Assembly: GCA_003254885.1 (NCBI GenBank)
Contig: QANT01002039.1
Coordinates: 1-64,000, forward strand
Reading direction: 5' to 3'
Source of the DNA: Purshia tridentata
Lineage: Eukaryota > Streptophyta > Magnoliopsida > Rosales > Rosaceae
Length of the DNA: 64,000 bases
The notes below the pieces were generated by a model. That model made no database searches, had not been told where the DNA came from, and was given only the letters and a program-made list of their open reading frames with translations. Made by a program: the position numbers and the translations under genes. Positions 24,645-36,742 of this stretch are shown piece by piece. How positions within the stretch are numbered: the stretch's first letter is position 1; the number at the start of each line of letters is the position of its first letter.

Positions 24645-25317
24645 ATACCTTTCTTCGTTTCTGTATTCCCTAATAATTTTTTAATGTGTTGCTCAGAGAG
24701 GAAACTTACTAGGCAATGAGGCTTGTTCCTCTGTCGGATCCTTGAAAGATTTATGTATACAATTACACAATCATGAAATTTAACCCATTATTTAGCTACA
24801 AACTAGTACAACATTAATTCAGTTTGGATTCAAAACTTCCCTCTTTTATAAGGTTGTTATAAACTGTCATTTGGTAACAGCCCCTTAAGGGTTTTAAAAG
24901 TTGCATAAATTTGGATTTAAGATTCTCACCAATATCCGTAGATCCCCAACCTCCAAAGAAACGATACAGAGAGCACCACAACGCAATTTGGTAACAATAA
25001 AAAACCTTAATAAATAACTACGTAAAAAGTTTCCCCATTAATAAATAACCATATAACAGCTTTCTCAATTCAGCAAAGTATCAAATACCACTCATGCTCA
25101 GCAACGGCCAAGACAACTTATTCAGAATCCAGAGAAACACCACCCGGCAGGAGTTAAAATATCCAAGTTACATAATATTTCTTAACAACCCTGAGGGGAA
25201 GATGGCAAAAACGAAAGTGTCTGTAACAAATCTTCGACATTATCTGATTAAATTAAGAACAAAAAAGAAAAAAATATGATCCCAAACATCCAGTGTGCCA
25301 GAGAAGAACCCAAGCAT
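24645..25317. other. Convergent intergenic region between CCB1 and the Rieske gene
   Basis: This 673 bp stretch should hold both 3' UTRs. It is AT-rich with several AATAA-like signals in both orientations. No exon, RNA gene or transposon end was recognised. Confidence 0.5.
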
Positions 25318-26751
25318 TTAACCAATCAATAACTTGTTATCCTCCAAGAAGGAATATGTGGGTACCTCCAGATTGTATGGTGCTGGTCCCTTGCGTATCC
25401 TGCCAGAAATATCATAGTGGGAACCATGGCATGGGCAAAACCATCCCCCAAAGTCACCAGCATTTGGCAAGGGAATGCACCCCAGATGTGTGCAGACCCC
25501 AACAACAATAAGCCATTCTGGGTTTTTAACCCTCTCAGCATCTTGTTGGGGATCACGGAGAGAATTGACATCTACACTATTTGCCAGCTTGATATCATCA
25601 TCAGTTCGGCGCCTGATGAAGACTGGCTTTCCACGCCACTTAACAGTCACAGTTGAACCTGGCTCAATGCTGGAGAGATCAACCTCGAGCGAGGCCAGCG
25701 CAAGAACATCCTTACTGGCAGACATACTTAGCACAAACTTGAGGATAAGCAGACGAATCAGAGAAGCATAGACAAACCTACCACCTGTGAGGACAAAGTA
25801 GGCAAATGCCCGCTTGCTGGGGTCACCTGGAGGGTAACGCTCATGGTTGGAATGGTCATAAACTATCTTTGAAGAAGGATTCTGAACATGTGCCACAGTT
25901 GGAGAAACATCTGGAACTATGCTGTTGTCCTTTGATGGGGTCAGTGAATCAGAAGCAAAACCTGATCAACCGAGTATTATGACAATAAAATCCATGTGAG
26001 CAACAATATGCATGGTTTAGTATAGACTTAAATCATTAATAGAAGTTGTGAATCTTGTGACAGTTATAGCAGACTTCATATCAACTTCAGCTAGCAGCTT
26101 CATGATCTTTTTCTCGTGTTCTTGATTAACAGACCAATATACATTGTTATTTATAAAGGATACTCCAAACAATTTCAGAAGTCATTCTCTTCTTGACAAC
26201 AAATTTGAAGGACAGCCAACATCAAAGGATGCCAACCTCAACTCTAATGAATCAATCCATTGTCAATCATTATCAGCTAAAGCTTTACTCGGCTGGAAAA
26301 TTACAATCCAATTACCATCCAATATCCACAGGAGCTAACCATAATACAACATATTTATAAATTCAGCTTAGAAAAGACTACACGCGCAAACACAATAACA
26401 AACTTAATTCACATTATCAAAAGTCATAATATCGAGAAATAAATCCCAAAAGAAAACGATAATAGTTTTGATTATATACTACTTCGTTAGTTATTGAGAG
26501 AAACGCCAAATGAAAATTTGGTAAATGTACGGGAAAAAACCCTAAGTAAGCGGTGGGAAAAAAAGAGGGAAACCCTAACCTCTGGAATGAAGATAGAATT
26601 CAGGAGCGAAATAGGTGGATCTGAGGTCATCGAGGGAGTCACGGCTGTCGATGAGATTCCGAGACAGAATGGAGGAGGCGGTGGAAGCCTGGGTGGGCCT
26701 CCATGGCGACACAGACACGAAACGGAGCCGCCTCGCCGCAACCCTCAACAT
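25318..26751 (-). CDS. Mitochondrial cytochrome bc1 complex Rieske iron-sulfur subunit
   Basis: Two exons (26751-26580 and 25961-25318) join in frame to 271 residues, the normal length for plant complex III Rieske proteins. The protein passes electrons from ubiquinol to cytochrome c1 in the inner membrane. The N-terminus [11 protein letters not shown] is Arg-rich as in a mitochondrial presequence. A single membrane segment lies near [19 protein letters not shown]. The 2Fe-2S ligands are in CTHLGC and CPCHGSHYD, followed by the basic, Pro-rich [15 protein letters not shown]. The phase-1 intron of 618 bp separates most of the presequence from the mature part. Two telo-box motifs (AAACCCTA on the plus strand, 26537-26544 and 26570-26577) lie in the intron right behind the donor and may act as intronic enhancers. 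Confidence 0.96.
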
Positions 26752-27456
26752 TTTCTTGTTCTTCTTATTCTTATTATTGTTAATCTGGTTAAGTTTTAGT
26801 ATTGTTGCGTTGCGAAATGGTCGTTTGGGTTCGCCAAATACTGCGAGTGCTGTTGAGAGAGATACGAGGAGAGGAGAGGAGAGGAGAGGGAGAGGAAGGT
26901 AGGGATAAAAAGGGCAAACCAAATTTTCCCAGTCGACGGGAATTTGGGGGAAATGGAGAAAATGACCACGGTGCGATCGATCTATTTAGCGAGAGATCCT
27001 GATTTTGACACGTCATCACCACATTCCACCCCCTTCTAGTGTTCTTTTTAATTTTTTTATTCTTAGAAATCATTTATTTGCCTTTTTTTTTTTATCGAAA
27101 TCATTTATCAACCTCTTTTTTTAGTAAACTATTCTCAAGCTACAACTAATCCCTACATTTAGTCTTAAGCCACTAACGGTGGAGTTGAGGTGTGTTCAGA
27201 AAAGTGGATAGTAAAGGCAATAGTACTTTGCAACTCGCAGCAAATTTGGGAGGCCCTAAGTCAGCTTGCTCAATTCCTAGGGTTGCGTTGCAGATGCAAT
27301 GGGAAATCAAATGGTATAGATAAGGATTCACGTTAAAATATGTCAGCTTGTATGCATATATATATGGTCAAACTTTATGAGGATATTATGTTAAAATATG
27401 TTATATATGCACATAGTTTGTAAAAACCTCTATGCCACTGTAGTTTATGTTAAAAT

Positions 27457-27702
27457 ATGTTATACAACAAGAATTGCAAGACTTTAGAGGGAATTTTCAC
27501 CAAAACCCACACTGATATCGTAAAAGATGGAGACAAATCGCTGTCCAACACGTCCCAATCTTGCTCCGTCGTGGCTGCTTGGATAGCTACCGTCGCCTTT
27601 GCCACCGCCACCGCCACCACCACCATCGTTCCCGACGGCATCGGCGTTTTGCCAAATACTACTTTAAACACAGACCAAGCATTATTGGGAATTAATTCTT
27701 GA
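27457..27702 (+). pseudogene. PGG-domain (ankyrin-repeat membrane protein) pseudogene fragment
   Basis: The open frame contains FTKTHTDIVKDGDKSLSN, then TSQSCSVVAAWIATVAFA and IVPDG, which is the pattern of the PGG domain (FTxxHxxLVKxGExW, then SCxVVAxLIATVAFAAAxxVPGG). That domain closes plant ACD6/ITN1-type ankyrin-repeat proteins. Here the VPGG core reads VPDG, and no ankyrin repeats or later membrane segments were found upstream or downstream. It is therefore best read as an isolated, decayed C-terminal fragment of a host gene. No neighbour belongs to that family. Confidence 0.6.
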
Positions 27703-28758
27703 TAGAAAAAAGAAACCCTTTAATTTATTCATGTGTATGACCAGCTACAATTGAACAACTTTGTACAAGCCAAACATTGAGAATTATTTGTTAATTAAAT
27801 AAACATTGTATTCATGCATATGTATAAACGAGAGGGCGATGGTTACAGCCCTTAGAGATGTCAAGAGTTACACTTCTAAAGTGTAATTCTTTCATTTCTA
27901 AAGTGTAATTTTTACTGAATTAAAATTTAGTTTTGGGTCTTTGTTGAGTTACACGCTAGTTTAATTTTTTTATTCTAATGTCATATGTCAAAAGTTATAA
28001 TTTATAATTTTGTAGAATTTCACACTACTTTTTTTTTAATATTTTTATAGCTGAAATTTTTTTTTTTGCTTAAAAATGTATTTTATGGCTTATTAATAAA
28101 GAATTATATTTTTTGTGACTTAAAAATAAACAAATTCAAAATTTAGGTTTAGAACTAAAAAATATGATAAGTTGTAACTTATTAATAAAGTTTTTTTTTT
28201 TTTTACGATAAATCATTTATCACCTCATGAAATGCAGTATTTTTAGTGTTGGAACCGATGGACACTACTTGGACCTTGAAAAAGAAAAAGAAAAAGAAAA
28301 GAAAAAAAAAAAAAGTGGTTGGATTGGACCGTGTCGTTAAGGATATTAAGACTTTTGGGATTTATATATGATATATGGGCACATCCTAAAAGAACGGCTT
28401 TGATGAAATTTCGGCCTCAATCAAAGCCCATTACCATATGTAGTCTGTTAAAAGTAAAAAGTCACTCACATTTATATTATATAACATGACATCGCATTGC
28501 CATGAGTCCTCAAGAATGCAAATTACATATTGATGTTGCCAAGTCCCAACTCCCAACTGAACTGTCAACAAACTCATTAAGATATATCATCAGCGTACTG
28601 ATTAGTCCTTCCCATCATATCAAACTTCATTTTTCTTTCACAATTTGCAAAATGATCAAACCATCGGAAATAGTCCCCTTTGCATGTTTGCGGGGGGCAC
28701 TGTTATAAATACTAGTCTAAAATATCACCTTGGGGTTGGAAAGACTCCTAGAAATTAA

Positions 28759-29364
28759 GGGCATGTTTACTCCACATTAATGGGAATGGTACCAATGGGA
28801 ATCATTCCCATGTTTACTTGCATTTGGGATGATTCCCATTCTCATTGATGTGTTTACTTGCTTTTGAGATTGATTCCGATTATCATTCTTGTGTTTACTT
28901 GCATTTGATAATGGGAATCATTATCATTCCTATGTTTACTAAACTTGGGAAAGAGAAAAAAAAACGATGGGGCCCACCAAAATCAGGAGTGACATTCCTG
29001 ATTTTGGGTGATTGCCACTCCTTAAGGGGGTTCGGATTGGGGGAGGGGGAAAGGGAAAGAAATTTTTTTTTTATTGAAAATACCCCACATTTTTAATAAA
29101 AATCCAAAACTACCCTATATATAAATATAATTAAAGTGAAATTTTAAATTTGCAACTTAATTATACATATTAAGTTCACTCCGATTCCTGCTTATTCTCA
29201 TTCATATTCACTTCCATTCTTACACTCCCATTTATATTCACTCTCATTCCTACTCACTCTCATTCATGTTCACTCCCATTCTTGCTCACTCTCGTTCCTG
29301 CTCACTCTCATTCATATTCACTCTCATGCCTGCTCACTCCCATTCACGTTTAGTAAACATGCCC
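28759..29364. mobile_element. MITE-like non-autonomous DNA transposon, 606 bp
   Basis: The ends are perfect 13-bp terminal inverted repeats: GGGCATGTTTACT at 28759 and AGTAAACATGCCC ending at 29364. Inside the left end the phrase TGTTTACTTGCATTT and GGGAAT/ATTCCC words recur about four times. The right end holds a run of CACTCNCATTC words. There is no coding capacity. The left flank is TTAA and the right flank AAGT, so a clear target-site duplication was not found. A PIF/Harbinger-type origin (TWA target) is possible but not shown. Confidence 0.7.
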
Positions 29365-30012
29365 AAGTATAAAGTTAATTTGTTCAGTGCACTAAAGTAG
29401 AAAACAATCACACCTAATCAAACTTAACGAACTTTAAGTAATCTTACATCAAATTAAATCTACTCCCTGTATCATTTATAAATAGGGTTGGAAGAGGTCC
29501 AAGAAATGAGACAGAGGAGGCAGTGTTGGGTCTCAGACCAAAAATGTCAAATGTTTGCCAAATGTTTGAGTAGGAGGAATGTGACCTGGCGTCTCAGCCG
29601 CTATTTTCACCCAATCTGCTGCTGTAAACCAAAGCTGTAGTATGTATTGTACGTAGATGAATCCCTTTAATTAAGAATTGAGATTTATTGCGAATTCCAT
29701 ATCTTCCCTTTTCTGGAACTCTCCCGGGGCCAGAGTGTTTGAAAGGTGGGGAAGTTTTTTGTACGTGCTTCCGCTTTGTGGTCCAATTTGGAGTCCTTTG
29801 ATCATAGTCATTACAGCTGTCTCTATACGGGCTTAAGAATTTGGCTCCTTCTTTGGCCCGAGCTTTTGAATTATGCCAATTTTTTCTTAATCGTTTTCTT
29901 CTTCTTTTGTTAATTATTTTGGAAAGAATATCATGTTAGTATAGTTACCACCCTATAAATTAACTTATTATATATGCATAAAAACTCGGCTTGGATCAGC
30001 AAATTCATTTAT

Positions 30013-30082
30013 CAACAGGAAAAATAGAAGAAAAATTTTAAAACTAACAACAGGAAAAATAGAAAAAAAATTTTAAAACTAA
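30013..30082. repeat. 35-bp tandem duplication
   Basis: Two adjacent 35-bp copies (30013-30047 and 30048-30082) differ at one position. They begin CAACAGGAAAAATAG and end TTTTAAAACTAA. This looks like a recent local slippage or repair duplication. Confidence 0.85.
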
Positions 30083-30573
30083 CCTATTTTGGTTTCCATT
30101 AAAGACTTAATCATTATTATTATTTTTTTAGAGGCCAAAAAAAAAAAAAAGACTTAATTATTTTTTAAAATTTTGACTCTTAAGTAATACTGGATCTCCC
30201 TTCAAGTAGTGTCGAACTCTATCGATTAATACATATACGGCGTTCAAAATAAATTAGGAATTTGAGTGAAAGAAAGAAAACCTATCATACATGCATCCGG
30301 CAAACTATATATATCTCTAGACTCTAGATGGTATAGAGTAGCTATAGGAAAGTGGTATAGTTGAATAGCTTTCTCCAGCAATCACTTTCAAATTTAATTA
30401 GCAGGTGAATATATGTATATATATATTTTTTAGGATAGGAATATAGGATCCACTAACAATTAATTAATTCTGGTGCGCTGTAAATTACTAGAACGTACTA
30501 GCTAGTGTGATCATCAACTGGGCTGTAGCCGATGGCTGTGGAGCATCTCCATTCTCATGATCGATATAGCTAG

Positions 30574-31239
30574 CTAGCTGGTACGAACGTGAACCTCTTG
30601 ATTCCTCATTTGGCGGTGGAATCTCTTTATGAACAAGTCTGCCACTTGGTCTATCTCGTCTTCCAAACTGAATTTCTCCCCGGCCTCTTGCTTTGAGTTG
30701 TTAAGAAAATCTATGACAGATAGTCCTCCGGTTGCAGGATATTCGAATTCCACCAGGTCATGGTCATCTTCAGAGTACTCGTTGATGAACAGCGAGTGGG
30801 TCAGATCAATATCTGGGTACTTTTCTACTGAGTATCCACCAATATAAATATCATCATGCTCATTCCCATGATGATCAATATTATTATTATGAATCATCAT
30901 ATGAGCATCATCATCCTTCTCCTCCACCAACTCATCATCATGAGTACTTGGATGAATCGGCTCATCGTGCTGGGACGTCATAACATTACTAACATCACAG
31001 CTCTGGGCGGCCTTGCTAATTTGGTCATCAGAGTCATGCTGCGGCTGCGCAAGCAAAGCGTGGAGCTTGTGAGAGATGGAGCGCATCAAAAAGTACTTCT
31101 TGTTCCTCAGCAACGAGAATATAACGATTCGAGTCTTTATGGCGCTGGTTTTACTCTTGATCGACTCCCTGCACCTGGCGGGTATTGAGCTCAACGCAGC
31201 TACTATCTGCTTCAACATTGCAGATGCTTTCATCTTCAT
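30574..31239 (-). CDS. DUF761 domain protein
   Basis: A single-exon gene of 221 residues. The C-terminal motif EIDQVADLFIKRFHRQMRNQ (about 194-213) is the DUF761 signature, which usually reads E-D-hydrophobic-A-x-x-F-I-x-x-F-x-x-Q-L/M-R-x-Q. The N-terminal 65 residues are basic with conserved hydrophobic positions, as in other members. The middle is acidic and His-rich (HHGNEHDD), poorly conserved and probably disordered. Members are small plant proteins of unknown biochemical role, some reported as fibre- or stress-related. The start ATG at 31239 gives MKMKASAMLKQIV. No intron is needed. Confidence 0.85.
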   Translation of the reverse strand: MKMKASAMLKQIVAALSSIPARCRESIKSKTSAIKTRIVIFSLLRNKKYFLMRSISHKLHALLAQPQHDSDDQISKAAQSCDVSNVMTSQHDEPIHPSTHDDELVEEKDDDAHMMIHNNNIDHHGNEHDDIYIGGYSVEKYPDIDLTHSLFINEYSEDDHDLVEFEYPATGGLSVIDFLNNSKQEAGEKFSLEDEIDQVADLFIKRFHRQMRNQEVHVRTS

Positions 31240-32735
31240 CTTAATTAATTAATTTAGTCGATATTATACAGACTACCTACCAATTAAATGTAATTAAACA
31301 CCAAGAGCTAGCCACAAGCTAAGCTAGCTACTTAGATAGGGATCCATCAATGAACTGACTAACTATACACATATATATACCCTTAAATGAAAGGGGTAAT
31401 ATATATAAGGAGTGTTGTGAACTTATGCTCGATTCCTCTGGTCATAGTGCTTTGTTTGCATACCTCATAATTCCGCGAGAAAGAGTGAGAGTTAAGAAAA
31501 CAAACGAATTTAAAGAGAGAAAAGATAAAGGTTGTGATAATGAAAGCAAAAGTTGACCAAAAAGAAAAAGAAAGTGAAAGGAAAAGCGAATGTTGGTTAA
31601 AGTGATACACAAATGGCTCCATTCCATAAGCTAAATTCTGGTTTACGAAATTGCAAAATCTCGACTTTTGCGTCTTGTAAGAAATGGATCCAGATTTGCA
31701 CCACCAACATTTTTGGGATTTAATATTTTTATTATTGTAAGTGGTTTCATTTAATTAACAAGTAAGAATGTATTTGCTTACAAATTTGAAGCTTCAATAT
31801 TATAAAGCCTACAGGGTAGATTTTTACTTTTAATTTGTTTTTTCTGCCAAAGAGCTCTAGTGCTCTATCATAAATCACACTAGGCCGGAGATCTATATTG
31901 AGAGTAAAGCATAGATTAAAAATAATGTAAATATTTATAACTCTTTAGTTAGAAATTGACTTTCTCGTAACTCCCACCCAAAATCAAATAAATTCTTAAT
32001 TATACACTTAACATTTCCCAAAACTTCTTAGTCAACTTACAACCATCTAAAGTTGACTTTTCTTTTTTAAGTGGGTGAAGATTTAAGAAATTTTTTTTAA
32101 TAATTAGAGAATTTTAAATTAGAGACTAAAATAAGAATACCACTTTAAATGCATTCATGAGTAATTTAAAAATAATAAATAAAGATATTGTAGAAAGATT
32201 AAATAGATTCCGATTCCTATTACTACACAAACAAATCATTAAAATGTGAATAAAAGTTATTTCTCTTAATATCATTTTGTGAATTTCTAAGAACTGGAAT
32301 GATTGGTACCCCTAGAACGACATTCTCGACAAAAGTCGTTTGTTTGAAAAGTCATTCCGCGAAACAAACACTACAAAGGTAATACAGAGTGGGAGAAAAC
32401 ATGCATGAGGAGATTTCTGCGCTGAAAAACAGACAGCTTTATGGCTCAAAGTTGCCGCTTCAAAGCATTTAGCTTGGAGCCCATACGGTGAGAGGATCAT
32501 CCTGTACTCCGAGCGGTTCATGAGAATCTAGCAACTTACTCCTTTTCAATACAACTCACCGTAAGATACTATCATTTGATTCAACTATATGAGCAAGGAT
32601 ACACAAGCGTGACATATTACACCTTGTTGAGAAAACAGAATGCTTCATGGTTAGAAAAACAATGAATCTCTACAAAAACAATAAAACGATTACGACTCCC
32701 TCCTAATAAACAATTTAATGCATATACTACTCCAA
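31240..32735. other. Intergenic region between DUF761 and NIPA8
   Basis: About 1.5 kb, holding the promoter of the DUF761 gene and the 3' UTR of NIPA8. TATATA-rich runs at 31370-31402 may include the DUF761 TATA box. A 69-codon frame at 32312-32521 has no recognisable family. Nothing else was seen. Confidence 0.45.
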
Positions 32736-35700
32736 TCAGGGGCTCTCAGAGAGCACAGGGCTTTGCTCTAGCATTTTCGTAGCATCTTCATCCCTAGAGA
32801 TCTTAGTCCAACCAGAATTTCTCATGGAAAAAATCTTGGACCGGTCAAACCCATTTCCTCTAAAGCCTGTTATCTTTGATGACACCATGGGCATCACAAG
32901 GACTGCAGATGCATTGATTGAATCCTCTCCAAATCCTAGTGACAATGCACAAGCACTCTGCAACGGGATACAAGTTCAAAGCATTAATTGTCATATCATA
33001 ACCATCTATATCTGTAAATCCAACAAGCCAACTATTGAGCACCTTTGCCTTCACTATTGTATCTGAAATCTTCATCAGGATTCCTTGCACAAGTGATCTT
33101 GCGTCTCTAATTTGCATATCTTCAGATGACACAACTAGCCTGTAATATACAAACATGTGACAAAGGTGAAAATTGACAAACCAGAATACCAATTCAGCTC
33201 AGGTTTCAATGCATATCCGAACAACGAAATTATATAATAAGAACTGTTGAACAAATAGAGAATGCTGATATATGTGGTCATGCGAAAACGACCATCGTCT
33301 TACTTTGCTATTTTTTCTATCGTATGAAGATCAATTGTTTATGTACCAAAATTAAAAGATCAAATGCAGTGTAAAAATGATTAAAAGAGAAGACACCTAA
33401 TGCATGAGGCTCCTGCCAAAGTGGGGTGTGGAAAGGGCAAGACATGCACAGCCATACCCATGTTTCAAAATTGCTTAAGGCAAGCTATATCATTCCCTAG
33501 GGTCCTCTCTATAGTGCATAGATGATTTTATAGACTCACTCAGGCGGCTTCAAATGCAAACTTTAGACTCACATTGTCAGGCAGATTCAGATAATCCCTA
33601 CCTTAAAATATATACTCAAATCTCGCGAAATTATAATTGGCGGATTGACCGGCGTGACTAGCCGATCGATCGACCACACATTCACATGCGAAAACATTCA
33701 TGTCTAAAGCTTTTCGCACATATTTTAACCCTCAAAATATGGAATCATAATTACAATCTTTCTTGGATTTTTTTTAAGGACCTAAAAAAACATGGATTGT
33801 ATCATAATTCAAATCATAAGAGAATATATTGTACCTGTCCACTTCTTTTGGAATGCTTGAAGACATCACAGATACTAAAGATGAATTGTCTTTGACTTCA
33901 CCACCTAAAAATTTAGAGAGTAAGTTCCCATCTGATATTCTGCATACTTTACAATGGTAAAACCCACTAAAATATACCTTTGGAATCATCAGGTGCCAAC
34001 AAAGAAATGCCTACGAACACAGACATCATTCCTAGTATGAACATTGTCGTCCTTAGTGCATTTAATACCTGTTTCAAGAACAACACTAAGCTTTCTGCAT
34101 ATTCTCAAACCATACTTCAAAGGTTTGGGAACCTAGAGGGAAAATGTTGAGAGAGAGAGAGAGAGAGAGAGAGAGCTGGGACCTGGTATTCTTGAAAATA
34201 TACAAATCCTGTACAAATGGAAAAGAATGTCCAAGCAATCTGAAACATAGGAACAATGAGAATTGCATCGAACAATGACAATCCTTCATTCAACCTAGTC
34301 ATCTGCAGAAATAGAAGTAGAAAGTGTGAACATATAAAAGATAAATACAGCACCATTCCATGGGATTGCAATATTTTGCAAACCATGAAATCTAAAGTAA
34401 TGGTTATGCAATAACTGATACCCAAAATCCAGCTGTACTTAGAAATAAAAGAATCATGGAGTATGTGAACCAGCTATGTAACTGATAACTGCTAGACATG
34501 GCTAAACGTAGCAGATTAGAGCTGCAAAAACAAAAAAAGGATTTAGAAAAGGATGATTTCACCACTTGTGTCACACAAGGAAGACAATATCTTAGGCAAG
34601 CTCACTTACAGAGATTTTGCAAACAACACTGAGAATGATCCTACAGCACCTGAAACAATAGCATAGGAAAACGGAAGCAGCATATGCCAATAGGGTCTCA
34701 TATCCTGTCCAGAAACAGCATGCAGAAGTTCTCCTCTCCTGTATATCCAAAACATGGGTTAAAAAAAATGTCGTGGCTTAATAATAAGTACAAAACAGTC
34801 AGCACTCAGTTCTCACCTGTAAGTGGAGTGATGTAAGGCAACAACTAAAATCAAAATCAGACAATAAAGAAGGAATGTAATGTTGCTGTACTTCTCGGCC
34901 AGCTGCTCTGGTGTGTATACTGTAATAAAAACAAATAACCCATAATGAAGTCCTTTACACATGGAATCAGTAAAAAACAAAGTGTGAATACAGTCTTTGG
35001 TGTAACCTGCTTCATCATATGGGACAACTTTTTTTCTATACATCCCTTTTTTGTGTGTGGAGAAAGTCTTCTGTGCAACCCTATATACAACAGCTCTCTC
35101 ACAACTAATCATGTGACCAGCACATTAGGGGTTGAATGTAAGAGGGCCATTGTATACTATTCTTGCAGGATGATTTCTTGCTTGTGTGTAGGACCAGTTA
35201 TAAAACAATTAATCAGCTATTCAGGGATTTGGCACAAAGAAATATGCTAATGAAACTGTAAGATATTATGACTTGAAAGGAAAGTATGTACCGGGTGACT
35301 GGTGGTTTCCAAAAGCAACGAGAAAAATGTTCCCGAGAACAACAAAGGCTGTGGCAACCATTACCCTGCAAAGAAAGCTGCCTTAAAACATCGAGATACA
35401 CTTAGAGATAGTAAAGTGATAAAAATGTGCAAAGTGGATATATAAACAGTGTTAAGAGTTATGAAAATTTATTCTCACTTCAGATTTTAACGTACTTAAC
35501 AGTCACCATTTTGTTTAACACAAAGTAAGCAAATGCAATGTTGGATACAAACTGAATAGACCCCAGTGCTGCAAGAAGTGACTGCACAGAAGAATATGAG
35601 AAAAGAAAAACGACATTAGAAAGAACATAAATAACTAAGTCATCCAGATACGTGTCCAAGCTTGTAGCAGATGTGGTCATCTGAGTGATTAAATATCTAT

Positions 35701-36742
35701 CAGTTTTATTCTTACTTCACATATTCAGATAACAACGCCTAAAACAATTTAGTTTGTACTGACCTGAGCAGCATATCCAAAGGATATGAAATTTAGGCAA
35801 TTTCCAAGAACGAAAAACAAAAACCCTGCATATCATGAATTATATAATATTTTAAGGCCAATGACTGGTAATCCACCATATGAGATACAATATGCAAAAC
35901 TTTTATGAAAAATGAAGCACTCCGAGTCTAGACTGTACCAACTCTCCATGTCTGGAAGTGTATAATAGGCTTCAAAGGAAGCTTTCCATTTGTACCATCA
36001 CTTTCTTGCATTGAATGCCTCTCTCTCTGCCCATCAAACAAATAATAATAATAATATTCAGGTGCTTGCATCATGGTATGAATATGGGGATATGATGCTG
36101 TCAAAATAGGCAATTGATTCACTCAATGATGTGTCAGATGAAAATACTAACAAGTGTTAAATTACTGCAGAATGAACAACGGTGGCTAAGTTTTGCATTT
36201 TCAGACTAGTCACAAAGTGGTTGATAGTAGGCCAAAATTGAAACCAAACCAAATGTAGATGTTTTCGAATAGGGGTATCTGATGTGTTCATCAGATTAAA
36301 CCAACAGGAAGAGAGGTCTATGCCTAACTAATGAGTATCTAGCCTGCAGTGAAGAATGAAGGTTGTGGTTTGTGCTGTTGTTGCTTTGCAAGTTGCACGT
36401 TCATTGTCAAAGCAACAATATATATAACAGTTAAAGAAAATATTACCAAGAGGACAACAATTCTATACCCTACTAAAAGTACCAAAACTTGTGCAATGGG
36501 TAGCAAAAAACAGGGAAGACATGACAGTGAGTTAAAATATCAGGGAAGGTTTCTAAATTTGTTTAATAATCAATAGTTAAGCAGAATCCCAAATTCCAAT
36601 TCAAAAGAAAAAAAACAAAAAACAAAAATGGAATAGAGTATGAGTATACCTCATTATGCCCCAATTTGAGAAGGTTAGTTCCAAAGTTGATGGCAATGCT
36701 ACCAAAAAGGTTGATGAACGCTCCAACGACCCACTCCCCCAT
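32736..36742 (-). CDS. NIPA8: Probable magnesium transporter NIPA8 (DUF803 family)
   Basis: Thirteen exons join in frame to 444 residues: 36742-36650, 36026-35939, 35825-35764, 35581-35496, 35365-35292, 34919-34817, 34738-34610, 34521-34422, 34302-34183, 34068-33978, 33904-33835, 33139-33043 and 32957-32736. The NIPA family comprises multi-pass membrane proteins thought to move Mg2+. The N-terminus MGEWVVGAFINLFGSIAINF and the phrases SLLAALGSIQFVSNIAFAYF and LRRAM-like LLRLAMSSSYQLHSWF fit NIPA8, the long, divergent member (about 441 residues). The C-terminal cytosolic tail has GFGEDSINASAVLVMPMVSS. Several hydrophobic segments fall one per exon. The start is the only ATG ahead of the first membrane segment. 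A 5' UTR intron is likely: a good donor lies near 37353 and an acceptor near 36784. Confidence 0.95.
34151..34175. repeat. (GA)n microsatellite beside the donor of NIPA8 exon 9
   Basis: About 12 GA units lie just inside the intron after exon 9 (exon end 34183), only a few bases from the 5' splice site. Confidence 0.85.

Larger units (their letters stand above)
26752..30573. other. Gene-poor intergenic region with pseudogene and repeat fragments
   Basis: About 3.8 kb without an intact gene. It begins with the Rieske promoter, which holds a GAGGA-rich run at 26866-26890. It then holds a PGG-domain pseudogene fragment near 27.5 kb, AT-rich sequence with direct repeats of TAAAGTGTAATT at 27.88-27.91 kb, poly-T and GAAAAA runs at 28.0-28.3 kb, a MITE-like element at 28759-29364, and a 35 bp tandem duplication at 30013-30082. 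The remainder shows nothing recognisable. Confidence 0.6.

Noticed and set aside
32312-32521. 69-codon minus-strand frame downstream of NIPA8
   Set aside because: No recognisable family; the NIPA8 stop is at 32736 and no exon junction leads here.
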